DNA of 6,962 nt, taken from JAAYDS01 sp039680625. GTDB lineage: Bacteria; Chloroflexota; Anaerolineae; UBA1429. Position numbers and translations under genes: made by a program. The notes beneath the pieces are model-generated. The model worked only from the letters and a program-made list of their open reading frames with translations. It was not told the DNA's origin and did not search any database. The DNA lies in NCBI GenBank assembly GCA_039680625.1, contig JBDKSN010000108.1, forward strand, positions 1 through 6,962, written 5' to 3'. Below, piece after piece: positions 1 through 5,726 of this stretch (position 1 is its first letter; the number at the start of each line of letters is the position of its first letter).

Positions 1-16
1 AGGCCAGTTCGGCCAT
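1..16 (-). CDS. Start of a divergent gene, product unknown (partial)
   Basis: Only five codons are inside the window, reading MAELA from an ATG at 16-14, so no function can be assigned. The call rests on the signals in front of it. An AGGAG Shine-Dalgarno (29-25, within a longer AGAGAGGAG) lies 8 nt upstream of the ATG, and a perfect TTGACA (84-79) lies further upstream on the same strand. The same RBS style precedes the SIS gene of this window. The gene would be transcribed away from the glycyl radical enzyme activator. Whether it encodes that enzyme's partner, a regulator or something unrelated cannot be told from this window. The main alternative is that the window begins inside an upstream plus-strand gene, but a TAG at 37-39 closes one plus frame early and no recognisable C-terminus is visible. 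Confidence 0.45.
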
Positions 17-76
17 GGCCGGTGCTCCTCTCTGGATAGGATTTCCCATACCTCATCTATGGGCGGAGCACCGGCC
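17..76. repeat. 12-bp perfect inverted repeat with nested hairpin
   Basis: GGCCGGTGCTCC (17-28) is the exact reverse complement of GGAGCACCGGCC (65-76), separated by 36 nt. A second inverted repeat, CCCATA (45-50) with TATGGG (58-63), is nested in between with a 7-nt loop. Relative to the minus-strand left-edge gene, one arm fills the promoter spacer and the other covers the GGAG of the RBS up to the base before the ATG. It could be a pair of operator half-sites, a structured RNA leader if transcription starts further upstream, or the terminator of an unseen plus-strand gene. The last is less likely because only TTTG follows the stem. Confidence 0.6.
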
Positions 77-84
77 TTTGTCAA
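55..84 (-). promoter_or_regulatory. Candidate sigma70 promoter for the left-edge gene
   Basis: On the minus strand a perfect -35 box TTGACA (84-79) is followed after 17 nt by CATAGA (61-56), a poor -10 match with 3 of 6 consensus positions. The left arm of a 12-bp inverted repeat fills the spacer between the two boxes. The -35 is convincing; the -10 is weak, so a regulator or an alternative -10 may be involved. Confidence 0.4.
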
Positions 85-112
85 TATCCGCTTCACCCCC
101 GGGTACACATCT

Positions 113-135
113 CTTGGCGCACATACAAGGCCAAG
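113..135. promoter_or_regulatory. Possible operator next to the activator promoter
   Basis: CTTGGC (113-118) and GCCAAG (130-135) form a 6-bp inverted repeat with an 11-nt spacer, ending one base before the -35 box of the plus-strand promoter at 136. Position and symmetry suit a regulator-binding site, but arms this short can arise by chance. Confidence 0.3.
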
Positions 136-164
136 TTGACACGCCCGCTCAGGCGCCTTACCAT
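136..164 (+). promoter_or_regulatory. Sigma70-type promoter of the GRE activator gene
   Basis: TTGACA (136-141, perfect -35) is followed after exactly 17 nt by TACCAT (159-164), a 4-of-6 match to TATAAT. Transcription would start around 171-173, giving a leader of about 55-60 nt before the activator start codon. With the terminator at 1158-1188 this makes the activator a self-contained transcription unit. Confidence 0.6.
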
Positions 165-172
165 CAACAAGC

Positions 173-223
173 ATGGTTTCACTACAGGAGTCTTGTCGGC
201 TCTTGCTCAGCACGATGAGGTAG
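173..223 (+). CDS. Possible 16-residue leader peptide
   Basis: An ATG at 173, almost exactly at the predicted transcription start, opens a short frame MVSLQESCRLLLSTMR that stops with TAG at 221-223. The stop lies 2 nt before an in-frame GTG option and 8 nt before the preferred ATG of the radical SAM activator, so terminating ribosomes would sit on the activator RBS. It has no Shine-Dalgarno of its own and would have to be leaderless. It shows no amino-acid run typical of classical attenuators, although three of its residues are Leu in a row. It may be a chance frame. Confidence 0.2.
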   Translation: MVSLQESCRLLLSTMR

Positions 224-230
224 GGTGAGC

Positions 231-1133
231 ATGTCAGAAGGCGTCATCACGAATATCCAGCGCTTTTCGATCCACGATGGGCCGGGCATCCGCACGACCG
301 TGTTCATGAAAGGCTGCAACCTACGGTGCTTTTGGTGCCACAACCCCGAGACACTAGCACCCAAGCCCGAGATCCAGTTCTTCCCCGAGCGCTGCATCGG
401 CTGCGGCTCGTGTTTCAAGGTCTGTCCACAGGGTGCGCACGTGCTCGTAGACGGGGCACACGTCTTTCAGCGCGAACGGTGCGTAGGCTGTGGCACGTGT
501 GCCGACAACTGCTTCTCGGAGGCGCTGTTGCTGGTGGGCGAGGTCAAGACGCACGAGCAGGTGGTCGCCGAGATCTTGCGCGACAAGGCTTTCTACGAGA
601 CCTCTGAGGGCGGCGTCACCCTGTCGGGCGGCGAGCCGCTCCTGCAACTGCAATTCTCGTATGACATCCTCGCTGCTTGCCGTGCCGAGGGCATCCAGAC
701 GGCGATCGAGACGGCGGCGAACTTTCCTTGGGAGCGCATCGCCTCGATTCTGCCGGTGGTGGACATCGTGATGATGGACATCAAGGTGCTGGATTCAGAC
801 CATCATCGTGAGTGCACCACGGTGCCCAACGAGCGCATCCTGGCAAACGCCATCAAGCTCAGCCAGCAGCCGCAGCCGCTCCTGATCCGCACGCCCATCG
901 TGCCTGGCGTCAACGACAACAAGGAAGAGGTGGGCAAGATCGCCGCGTTCATCAGCAAGTTCCCGAACTTGATGTACTATGAGCTGCTGCCCTTCCACCC
1001 GATGGCCACCAGCAAGTATGACAGCCTTGGCATCGACTATCGCGCACGCAATCTCAAGCGTCCGACGACTCAGCTGATGGATGAGCTTACCGAGTACGCA
1101 TGCAGTTTCGGCATTCGCGCACGACACAACTAG
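231..1133 (+). CDS. Glycyl radical enzyme activating protein (radical SAM, PflA-type)
   Basis: A 300-residue radical SAM enzyme that would use S-adenosylmethionine and reduced [4Fe-4S] to install the glycyl radical on a partner enzyme in the anaerobic cytosol. Visible features are the radical SAM cluster motif C29-x3-C33-x2-C36 in GCNLRCFWCHNPE, followed by a ferredoxin-like insert with two CxxCxxCxxxC motifs (C55/58/61/65 and C84/87/90/94). Then come the SAM-contacting SGGEP at 132-136, DIK at 183-185, TPIVPGVND near 221-229 and ELLPFHPMATSKY near 251-263. The two extra clusters place it with activators of the glycerol dehydratase, 4-hydroxyphenylacetate decarboxylase, sulfolyase and choline TMA-lyase type rather than short PflA itself. 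The start is ATG at 231 with AGGG 5 nt upstream. An in-frame GTG at 225 (GAGG 4 nt upstream) would add two residues and is a genuine alternative. No glycyl radical enzyme is in the window, so the substrate enzyme is unknown. Confidence 0.93.
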   Translation: MSEGVITNIQRFSIHDGPGIRTTVFMKGCNLRCFWCHNPETLAPKPEIQFFPERCIGCGSCFKVCPQGAHVLVDGAHVFQRERCVGCGTCADNCFSEALLLVGEVKTHEQVVAEILRDKAFYETSEGGVTLSGGEPLLQLQFSYDILAACRAEGIQTAIETAANFPWERIASILPVVDIVMMDIKVLDSDHHRECTTVPNERILANAIKLSQQPQPLLIRTPIVPGVNDNKEEVGKIAAFISKFPNLMYYELLPFHPMATSKYDSLGIDYRARNLKRPTTQLMDELTEYACSFGIRARHN

Positions 1134-1157
1134 TCTGGCGAGCGAGATGCTTCATCG

Positions 1158-1188
1158 GCGAGCGGAGCTATAGACTTCGCTCGCTTTT
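1158..1188 (+). terminator. Rho-independent terminator of the activator gene
   Basis: A 10-bp stem, GCGAGCGGAG (1158-1167) with CTTCGCTCGC (1175-1184) including one G-T wobble, has a 7-nt loop and is followed directly by TTTT (1185-1188). It begins 24 nt after the activator stop codon. A second copy of GGCGAGCG at 1137-1144 could pair with the same 3' arm as an alternative stem. Confidence 0.75.
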
Positions 1189-1251
1189 CGTTAGCCGATC
1201 GTCGCGCGCGGCCGACAGTGGCTCAGGCACAGGTCTGGGCATCTGGAGTGT

Positions 1252-1280
1252 TTGACACCGGTTTCCTCTCTCTCTATGCT
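1252..1280 (+). promoter_or_regulatory. Sigma70-type promoter of the acid-sugar dehydratase operon
   Basis: TTGACA (1252-1257, perfect) is followed after 17 nt by TATGCT (1275-1280, 4 of 6). It lies between the upstream terminator and the enolase-superfamily gene, leaving a leader of roughly 50 nt. The sequence just downstream of the -35 box includes CACCGGT, also close to a hexamer in the left-edge inverted repeat, though this may be chance. Confidence 0.65.
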
Positions 1281-1294
1281 CACGCCTAGTCTCG

Positions 1295-1318
1295 CCTGGC
1301 GGCCATCCGGTGGCCAGG
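1295..1318 (+). promoter_or_regulatory. Leader hairpin or operator upstream of the TTG start
   Basis: CCTGGC (1295-1300) pairs with GCCAGG (1313-1318), and a competing inner pairing GGCCA (1301-1305) with TGGCC (1311-1315) is also possible. It lies between the predicted transcription start and the Shine-Dalgarno at 1326-1331. This position would suit a repressor operator or a translational control hairpin. There is no U-tract, so it is not a terminator. Confidence 0.35.
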
Positions 1319-1325
1319 ACCATAT

Positions 1326-1331
1326 GGGAGG
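1326..1331 (+). promoter_or_regulatory. Ribosome binding site fixing a TTG start
   Basis: GGGAGG lies 6 nt before the TTG at 1338. It decides the start of the enolase-superfamily gene: this start also gives a complete N-terminal capping domain, and the next in-frame Met (M36) would delete part of that domain. Confidence 0.7.
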
Positions 1332-1337
1332 CGTGCA

Positions 1338-2690
1338 TTGACCGACAACTATGAGCAGACGCTCGCTCACGTCAACACCTACTCGACCCCCTCTGCGCTG
1401 CGCATCACAGACCTTCGCGTCGCTTCGGTGGGCCGTTGGCCCATGCTCAAGGTCTATACCAACCAGGGCCTGGTGGGCTATGGCGAAGTGCGCGATGGCG
1501 CCAGCAAGACCTATGCGCTCATGCTCAAGGGGCGCCTGTTGGGCGAGAACCCCTGTAATGTAGACCGGCTCTTTCGGCGCATCAAACAGTTCGGCTATCA
1601 CGCCCGACAGGGAGGTGGAGTCTGTGGCTTGGAGGTCGCCCTGTGGGACCTGGCCGGCAAAGCCTATGGCGTGCCGGTCTACCAAATGCTCGGCGGCAAG
1701 TTCCGCGACAAGATCCGCTGCTACTGCGATACTGACGTACAGGGGCGAGATACGGGCCAAGCCATGGGCGTGGCGCTGCTCCGCCGCATGGAGCGCGGCT
1801 TTACGTTCTTGAAGATGGATGTCGGCATCGGCATGTTGCGCGATATTCCCGGCGCGCTTACGGCGCCGCTCGGCTATCTGGACGCCTATTGGCATACGCC
1901 GCATCATGCGCCTGAGGGCGCCTCAGCAGACGACGAGCGGCTGGCGCGTAACCGGCGTTATGATCTAGAGAACATCCCCCACCAGTTCACGGGCATTCGC
2001 GTGACCGAGAAGGGCCTGGATATCCTGGAGCAGTACGTGGCCGAGGTGCGTTCGGTCATCGGCTATGAGGTGCCCCTGGCCACCGATCACTTTGGCCACA
2101 TCGGCATCGAGGACTGCATCAAGAATGCCCGTCGACTCGACAAGTTCAACCTGGCCTGGTACGAAGACATGGTGCCGTGGCAGCTCACCGATCAGTATGT
2201 GCGGCTAGCGCAATCGTGCCAGACGCCGCTTTGCACGGGCGAGGATATCTACCTGAAAGAGGGCTTTGTGCCTCTGCTCGAATCCGGCGGTGTCCGGGTG
2301 ATTCACCCCGACGTGCTCACCTGCGGCGGCATCTATGAGCTGAAAAAGATCGGCGACCTGGCCCAAGAGCATGCGGTGGCGATGGCCATCCACATGGCCG
2401 AGACGCCCATCGCCTGCCTGGCGGCCGCCCATGCCGCTGCGGCCACCGAGAATTTCCTCGCGCTTGAGGTGCACTCGGTCGACCTGCCTTGGTGGGACGA
2501 TCTCGTGATCGGCCCACCCAAACCCATCGTCGACCATGGCTATGTTACGGTCACGGAGGCGCCTGGCCTGGGCATCGAGGCGCTGAACGACGAGGTCATC
2601 GCGGCGCACATTCAACCCAGTGATCCCGAACTGTGGGCGCCCACGGACCAGTGGAACGATGAATATGCCCACGACCGGCTCTGGAGCTAG
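1338..2690 (+). CDS. Enolase-superfamily acid-sugar dehydratase-like protein (MR/MLE family)
   Basis: A 450-residue member of the mandelate racemase/muconate lactonizing group, which abstracts the proton alpha to a carboxylate using a divalent metal, usually Mg2+. The N-terminal capping domain (about 20-125) contains GLVGYGEVRDG (45-54 region) and VALWDLAGKAYGVPVYQMLGG (100-120). The barrel shows K159 in FLKMDVG on the second-strand position and the three metal ligands D250 (TDHFGH), E276 (WYEDMVPW) and E302 (TGEDIY). The D325-H352 dyad (HPD and AIHMAETP) follows, then E377 in LALEVHSVDLPWW. This set suggests a dehydratase or epimerase of a sugar acid. An unusually long segment of about 50 residues (about 165-215, rich in His, Asp, Trp and Tyr) follows K159. 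The TTG start is supported by GGGAGG 6 nt upstream. It is first in an operon with a UxuA-type enzyme 12 nt downstream, suggesting related substrates. Galactonate, gluconate, mannonate or lactone substrates cannot be separated by eye. Confidence 0.9.
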   Translation: MTDNYEQTLAHVNTYSTPSALRITDLRVASVGRWPMLKVYTNQGLVGYGEVRDGASKTYALMLKGRLLGENPCNVDRLFRRIKQFGYHARQGGGVCGLEVALWDLAGKAYGVPVYQMLGGKFRDKIRCYCDTDVQGRDTGQAMGVALLRRMERGFTFLKMDVGIGMLRDIPGALTAPLGYLDAYWHTPHHAPEGASADDERLARNRRYDLENIPHQFTGIRVTEKGLDILEQYVAEVRSVIGYEVPLATDHFGHIGIEDCIKNARRLDKFNLAWYEDMVPWQLTDQYVRLAQSCQTPLCTGEDIYLKEGFVPLLESGGVRVIHPDVLTCGGIYELKKIGDLAQEHAVAMAIHMAETPIACLAAAHAAAATENFLALEVHSVDLPWWDDLVIGPPKPIVDHGYVTVTEAPGLGIEALNDEVIAAHIQPSDPELWAPTDQWNDEYAHDRLWS

Positions 2691-2702
2691 AAGGGAGTCC
2701 TC

Positions 2703-3671
2703 ATGCGCTTTGGCATGGTCTTGCCGAATCTAGAAGAAAGCACGTTGAAGCTGGCGCGCCAGATCGGGGTCAGCGACATCGTCACATCCTTGGGCGATCA
2801 TGAGGGAGGCGGCACCGGTGTATGGGATTTCCAAAAGGTGCTGGTGCAATTTCGCAAGATCGCCGATGCCGGTCTGTTTTGGTCGGTGATCGAGGGTATG
2901 CCGGTGACCGATCGCGTCAAGCTCGGCTTGCCGGGGCGTGATCAAGACATCGAGAACTGGCAAAAGTCGCTGCGTGTGGTGGGGGCTGTGGGCATCCCCA
3001 TCGTTTGCTACAACTGGATGGCCGCTTTTGGCTGGCTGCGCACCTCTTTCACCACGCGCGTGCGCGGCGATGCGCTGGCGACGAGCTACAATCACGAGCA
3101 GATGCAGCGCGGGCCATTGAGCGACTACGGCGTCGTGCCCGAAGAACAGCTTTGGGACGCGCTCGAGTATTTCCTCAAGGCGGTGGTGCCGGTGGCCGAG
3201 GAGGCCGGCGTCCAGCTGGCCATGCATCCAGACGATCCGCCGCTTTCGCCGATCCGCGGCATGGGCCGCATCATGACCAGCCCCGAGGCGTTCCAACGAA
3301 TGATCGACCTCGTGCCCAGCCCGGCCAATGGCCTGACCTTTTGCCAGGGTTGTTTCGCCGAGATGGGCGTCGATGTCTGCGCGTCGATCCGCCACTTTGG
3401 CCAGCAGGGCAAGCTCTTTTTCGCACACTTTCGCAATCTGCGTGGTCGGGCCGCTGACTTTACCGAGGCGTTTCATGATGATGGCGATACCGACATGTAT
3501 GCCGCTATGCGCGCCTACTATGATGTCGGCTTTGCCGGGCCGATGCGCCCCGACCATGGGCCCACTCTCGAGGGTGACACGAACGCGCGCCCTGGCTATA
3601 GTCTGTGGGGCCGGCTCTATGCCATCGGCTATATGCGCGGGCTGGCCGAGGCGGTCGAGAAGAGCCGCTAG
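2703..3671 (+). CDS. uxuA: Mannonate dehydratase, UxuA type (compact)
   Basis: This should dehydrate D-mannonate to 2-keto-3-deoxy-D-gluconate (EC 4.2.1.8) in hexuronate catabolism. The 322-residue protein shows the family pattern in order: IVTSL near 26-30, IEGMPV (63-68), IPIVCYNWM (98-106), WDALEYF (151-157) and MHPDDPP (174-180). These are followed by GLTFCQGC (210-217), AHFRNLRG (241-248), FHDDGDTDM (257-265), RPDHGP (282-287) and PGYSLWGR (297-304). The four residues matching the Mn2+ ligands of characterised mannonate dehydratases are H175, C214, H242 and D284; H285 and Y299 match residues near the active site. It is shorter than the E. coli enzyme of about 394 residues, mainly in the segment between about 110 and 145, which is an insertion or lid in longer members. 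The start is ATG with AAGGGAG (2691-2697) 5 nt upstream, 12 nt after the preceding stop. A related sugar acid as true substrate is possible. Confidence 0.88.
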   Translation: MRFGMVLPNLEESTLKLARQIGVSDIVTSLGDHEGGGTGVWDFQKVLVQFRKIADAGLFWSVIEGMPVTDRVKLGLPGRDQDIENWQKSLRVVGAVGIPIVCYNWMAAFGWLRTSFTTRVRGDALATSYNHEQMQRGPLSDYGVVPEEQLWDALEYFLKAVVPVAEEAGVQLAMHPDDPPLSPIRGMGRIMTSPEAFQRMIDLVPSPANGLTFCQGCFAEMGVDVCASIRHFGQQGKLFFAHFRNLRGRAADFTEAFHDDGDTDMYAAMRAYYDVGFAGPMRPDHGPTLEGDTNARPGYSLWGRLYAIGYMRGLAEAVEKSR

Positions 3672-3678
3672 CCAACGA

Positions 3679-3706
3679 ACGAGGGCGCCCAGCTGGGCGC
3701 CCTCGT
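3679..3706. terminator. Perfect 28-bp palindrome between converging operons, likely bidirectional terminator
   Basis: The stretch is its own reverse complement, with half-site ACGAGGGCGCCCAG and no unpaired loop bases in the duplex form. It sits 7 nt after the stop of the mannonate dehydratase and 15 nt from the stop of the converging kinase gene. As RNA it would form a very GC-rich hairpin from either direction. The flanking U-tracts are poor (TCTTGTC on one side, CGTTCGTTGG on the other), so termination may be partial, Rho-assisted, or the hairpin may mainly protect 3' ends. Confidence 0.65.
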
Positions 3707-3721
3707 CTTGTCGCGCACAGC

Positions 3722-4645
3722 TCACGAGTGGGCGCGGATATAGGCCTCGACTTGGTCCCAAGATGGCTGGCCGTTGAATCCTCCGATGACTGTGGTGGTC
3801 AAGCCGCCACAAGCCGCGCCATAGCGCAGGCAGTCGGCCAAAGGCTTGCCCGCCAGCCAGGCCGCCAAGAAGCCGCCATCGAACGTGTCTCCCGCGCCGG
3901 TGGTGTCTTTGACGTCCACAGGGTAGGCAGGTACGTCTACCCGCACGCCGCCCTGGACGCCTGTGGCGCCGTCGGCCCCGCGCTTGACGGCGAGCACTGG
4001 CACCCGAGGCGCCATTGCCGCGATGGCCCCGTCGATGTCGTTCACGCCGGTGATGGCCATGAGCTCGTTCTCGTTGGGCAAAAAGACATCCAGATAGTCG
4101 AACAGCCCATCGAGCTGCCAGGTCTCGCTGGGATCCCAGTTGGTGTCGAGCGAGGTCGTCATCCCTTTGGCCTTGGCCTGGCGCATCATCTCTGGCATGT
4201 AGGGCCGCAGGGCTGTGAGCAGGAATGGGCTGGCTACATGCAGATGCCTCACCTGCTCGAACCAGTCTGGGTTGACGTCGCGGCTCGAGATCACGCCGAG
4301 CGAGCCGAGGTAGGTGAGCATCGCCCGGTCTTGCCCACGCGACAGCACCACAGTGGCGCCCGTCTTGATCTCGGGATCAACGGTGACATGGCGCGTGTCG
4401 ATGCCGATTGTCTGCAGGGCGTCGATCATATAGTGACCAAAGATATCATCGCCCACACGGCTGGCATAGAGCACCTTGAGGCCCATCTTGGCGGCGCTGG
4501 CGGCAAAGATCGAGCTCGACCCGCCAGGGGCTACGACAAAGTCATCGACCAGCTTCTCGACCTGGCCGAACTCGGGTTCGACGTCGCCTTTGAGGATCAA
4601 GTCGGGATTCAGTTCGCCGACCACCAACAGGTCATATGCTCTCAT
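3722..4645 (-). CDS. PfkB/ribokinase-family sugar kinase
   Basis: A 307-residue ATP-dependent cytosolic kinase of the PfkB family, which phosphorylates a sugar or sugar-acid hydroxyl. N-terminal VVGELNPDLIL (8-18) provides the substrate-binding strand, and APGGSSS (39-45) is the first PfkB signature with the GG hinge. VGDDIFG (64-70) and LPNENEL (189-195) are family landmarks, as is VKRGADGA (220-227). DTTGAGDTFDGGFL (247-260) is the second signature, with D253 as catalytic base and the anion hole before it. The ATG overlaps the SIS stop codon as ATGA (4645-4642), with GGAG 8 nt upstream, indicating translational coupling. It is the last gene of the URO-D-like/SIS/kinase operon and converges on the dehydratase operon. 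KDG, fructose-type or Amadori-type substrates are all possible: nearby dehydratases favour a 2-keto-3-deoxy acid, the coupled SIS protein favours a ketose or aminosugar derivative. Confidence 0.92.
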   Translation of the reverse strand: MRAYDLLVVGELNPDLILKGDVEPEFGQVEKLVDDFVVAPGGSSSIFAASAAKMGLKVLYASRVGDDIFGHYMIDALQTIGIDTRHVTVDPEIKTGATVVLSRGQDRAMLTYLGSLGVISSRDVNPDWFEQVRHLHVASPFLLTALRPYMPEMMRQAKAKGMTTSLDTNWDPSETWQLDGLFDYLDVFLPNENELMAITGVNDIDGAIAAMAPRVPVLAVKRGADGATGVQGGVRVDVPAYPVDVKDTTGAGDTFDGGFLAAWLAGKPLADCLRYGAACGGLTTTVIGGFNGQPSWDQVEAYIRAHS

Positions 4646-5715
4646 GCCTCAAACTCCGTACCGGTCAACTTGATGGCCATGACGACGTTGCGCGGGCGAT
4701 CGGGATCGAGCCCGTGGTGTCTGGCGCGATAGTACGCGGCGAGCTGCACGAACGGCAGATAGAGGACAGGCCGGGCGCGTTCAGAGAGCGGCGCAGCGAG
4801 CGCAAAGGCGTCATCGAAAGCATCCATGCCGTCGACATCGTTGGCCACCACGACGACTCGCCCGTTACGCGCCTTGAGGTCGCGCAGCACGGCGAGCTCA
4901 TAGTCGCGCGTGCGCTCTGAGACCAGCGCCACGATGAGGTGCTCTGCATCGACCAGCGACATGGGGCCGTGGCGGAACTCCATAAAGTGATACGGTTCGG
5001 CCATCGAAAGAGACATCTCTTTCATCTTGACGGTCGCCTCGCTCGCCAGGCCATAGAGCCACCCAGAGCCCAGGTAGGTGATGCGTTTGATCGAGTCGTC
5101 TTCGCCCCAGCGCTGGGCAACCGGCTGTGCCCGAGCAATGAGGCCTTCGGCCAGAGCAGGGAGCTGACGCAGCTCGGCGAGCAGGCCGGCGTCTTGCGCG
5201 ACGACCGCCGCGATGGCTTGAGCGGCCACGAGCATGCCAGCGAAGGAGCGAGTCTGGGCGAAACTCTCTTCGCGCCCTTCGGCGATGCCGATGGTCCAGT
5301 CTGACGCACGCGACAGGCCCGTATCGTCATAGCAGCTGATGGTGAGCGTCCGACAGCCCAGGCTGCGCGCCTTCTCCATGGCTAGGATGGTCTCGCTGGT
5401 CTCGCCCGAGCGCGAGAGCGCCACGACCACCGGCCGCTCGCCGGGGGCGAGCACGGTGTCGGTCTGCAACAGTAGCTCCGACGAGGGCAGCCCCTGGCTA
5501 AGGCGGCCCGTCACCGCCTGGAAGAAGGGGGCCGCGAATTGGGCCAAGTAGTGTGTCGAGCCACAGCCGATAAAGAGCACTCGGCCCGACGAGCCGAGCA
5601 ATTCTCGGACGGGCGTCTCGCTGGCGGCGACGGCGTCCAGAGCGCACTGCCAACTCCCGGACTGGGTCAAGATCTCGCGCCACGAATAGACGCCGGGTTC
5701 CTTTTGGATGCTCAT
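4642..5715 (-). CDS. SIS-domain sugar-phosphate isomerase/deaminase-like protein (GlmS isomerase-like, no glutaminase)
   Basis: A 357-residue protein with two SIS domains and no N-terminal glutamine amidotransferase, so it resembles the isomerase half of GlmS and relatives such as AgaS and FrlB. SIS-1 has FIGCGSTHYLA (48-58) and ALSRSGETSET (99-109), the phosphate-binding Ser-rich loop. EESFAQTRSF (149-158) matches the conserved E(T)xxxxT(K) linker. SIS-2 has LGSGWLYGLASEATVKMKEMS (about 215-235) and EFRHGPMSLV (246-255). E233 and H249 align by eye with catalytic Glu488 and His504 of E. coli GlmS. At the C-terminus DRPRNVVMAIKL has Met346 where GlmS has the Schiff-base Lys603. The start is ATG at 5715 with AGGAG and GAGG upstream, 11 nt after the URO-D-like stop. 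An upstream in-frame ATG at 5877 would add 54 residues lying wholly inside the preceding gene and is rejected. Coupling to a PfkB kinase by ATGA suggests it acts on the kinase's product or substrate. Confidence 0.9.
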   Translation of the reverse strand: MSIQKEPGVYSWREILTQSGSWQCALDAVAASETPVRELLGSSGRVLFIGCGSTHYLAQFAAPFFQAVTGRLSQGLPSSELLLQTDTVLAPGERPVVVALSRSGETSETILAMEKARSLGCRTLTISCYDDTGLSRASDWTIGIAEGREESFAQTRSFAGMLVAAQAIAAVVAQDAGLLAELRQLPALAEGLIARAQPVAQRWGEDDSIKRITYLGSGWLYGLASEATVKMKEMSLSMAEPYHFMEFRHGPMSLVDAEHLIVALVSERTRDYELAVLRDLKARNGRVVVVANDVDGMDAFDDAFALAAPLSERARPVLYLPFVQLAAYYRARHHGLDPDRPRNVVMAIKLTGTEFEA

Positions 5716-5726
5716 GTTCCTCTCTC

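Noticed and set aside
15..218. A 67-codon plus-strand frame at the left edge
   Set aside because: It spans the two candidate divergent promoters and the inverted repeats, has no recognisable product, and its start overlaps the better supported minus-strand start at 16.
1191..1907. A 238-codon minus-strand frame opposite the enolase-superfamily gene
   Set aside because: It covers the plus-strand promoter and RBS of that gene and has no family motifs.
2730..3812. A 360-codon open frame on the minus strand
   Set aside because: It is antisense to the whole mannonate dehydratase and runs through the palindrome into the kinase; composition is Arg/His-rich in the manner of a shadow frame.
4256..4262. 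A further TCGAACC match to the candidate operator repeat
   Set aside because: Only 7 bases match and it lies inside the kinase coding sequence; expected by chance.
3605..4732. A 375-codon open frame on the plus strand
   Set aside because: It lies antisense to the PfkB kinase, whose motifs are intact on the minus strand; its translation shows no recognisable family and reflects high GC content. It also overlaps the end of the mannonate dehydratase and the intergenic palindrome.
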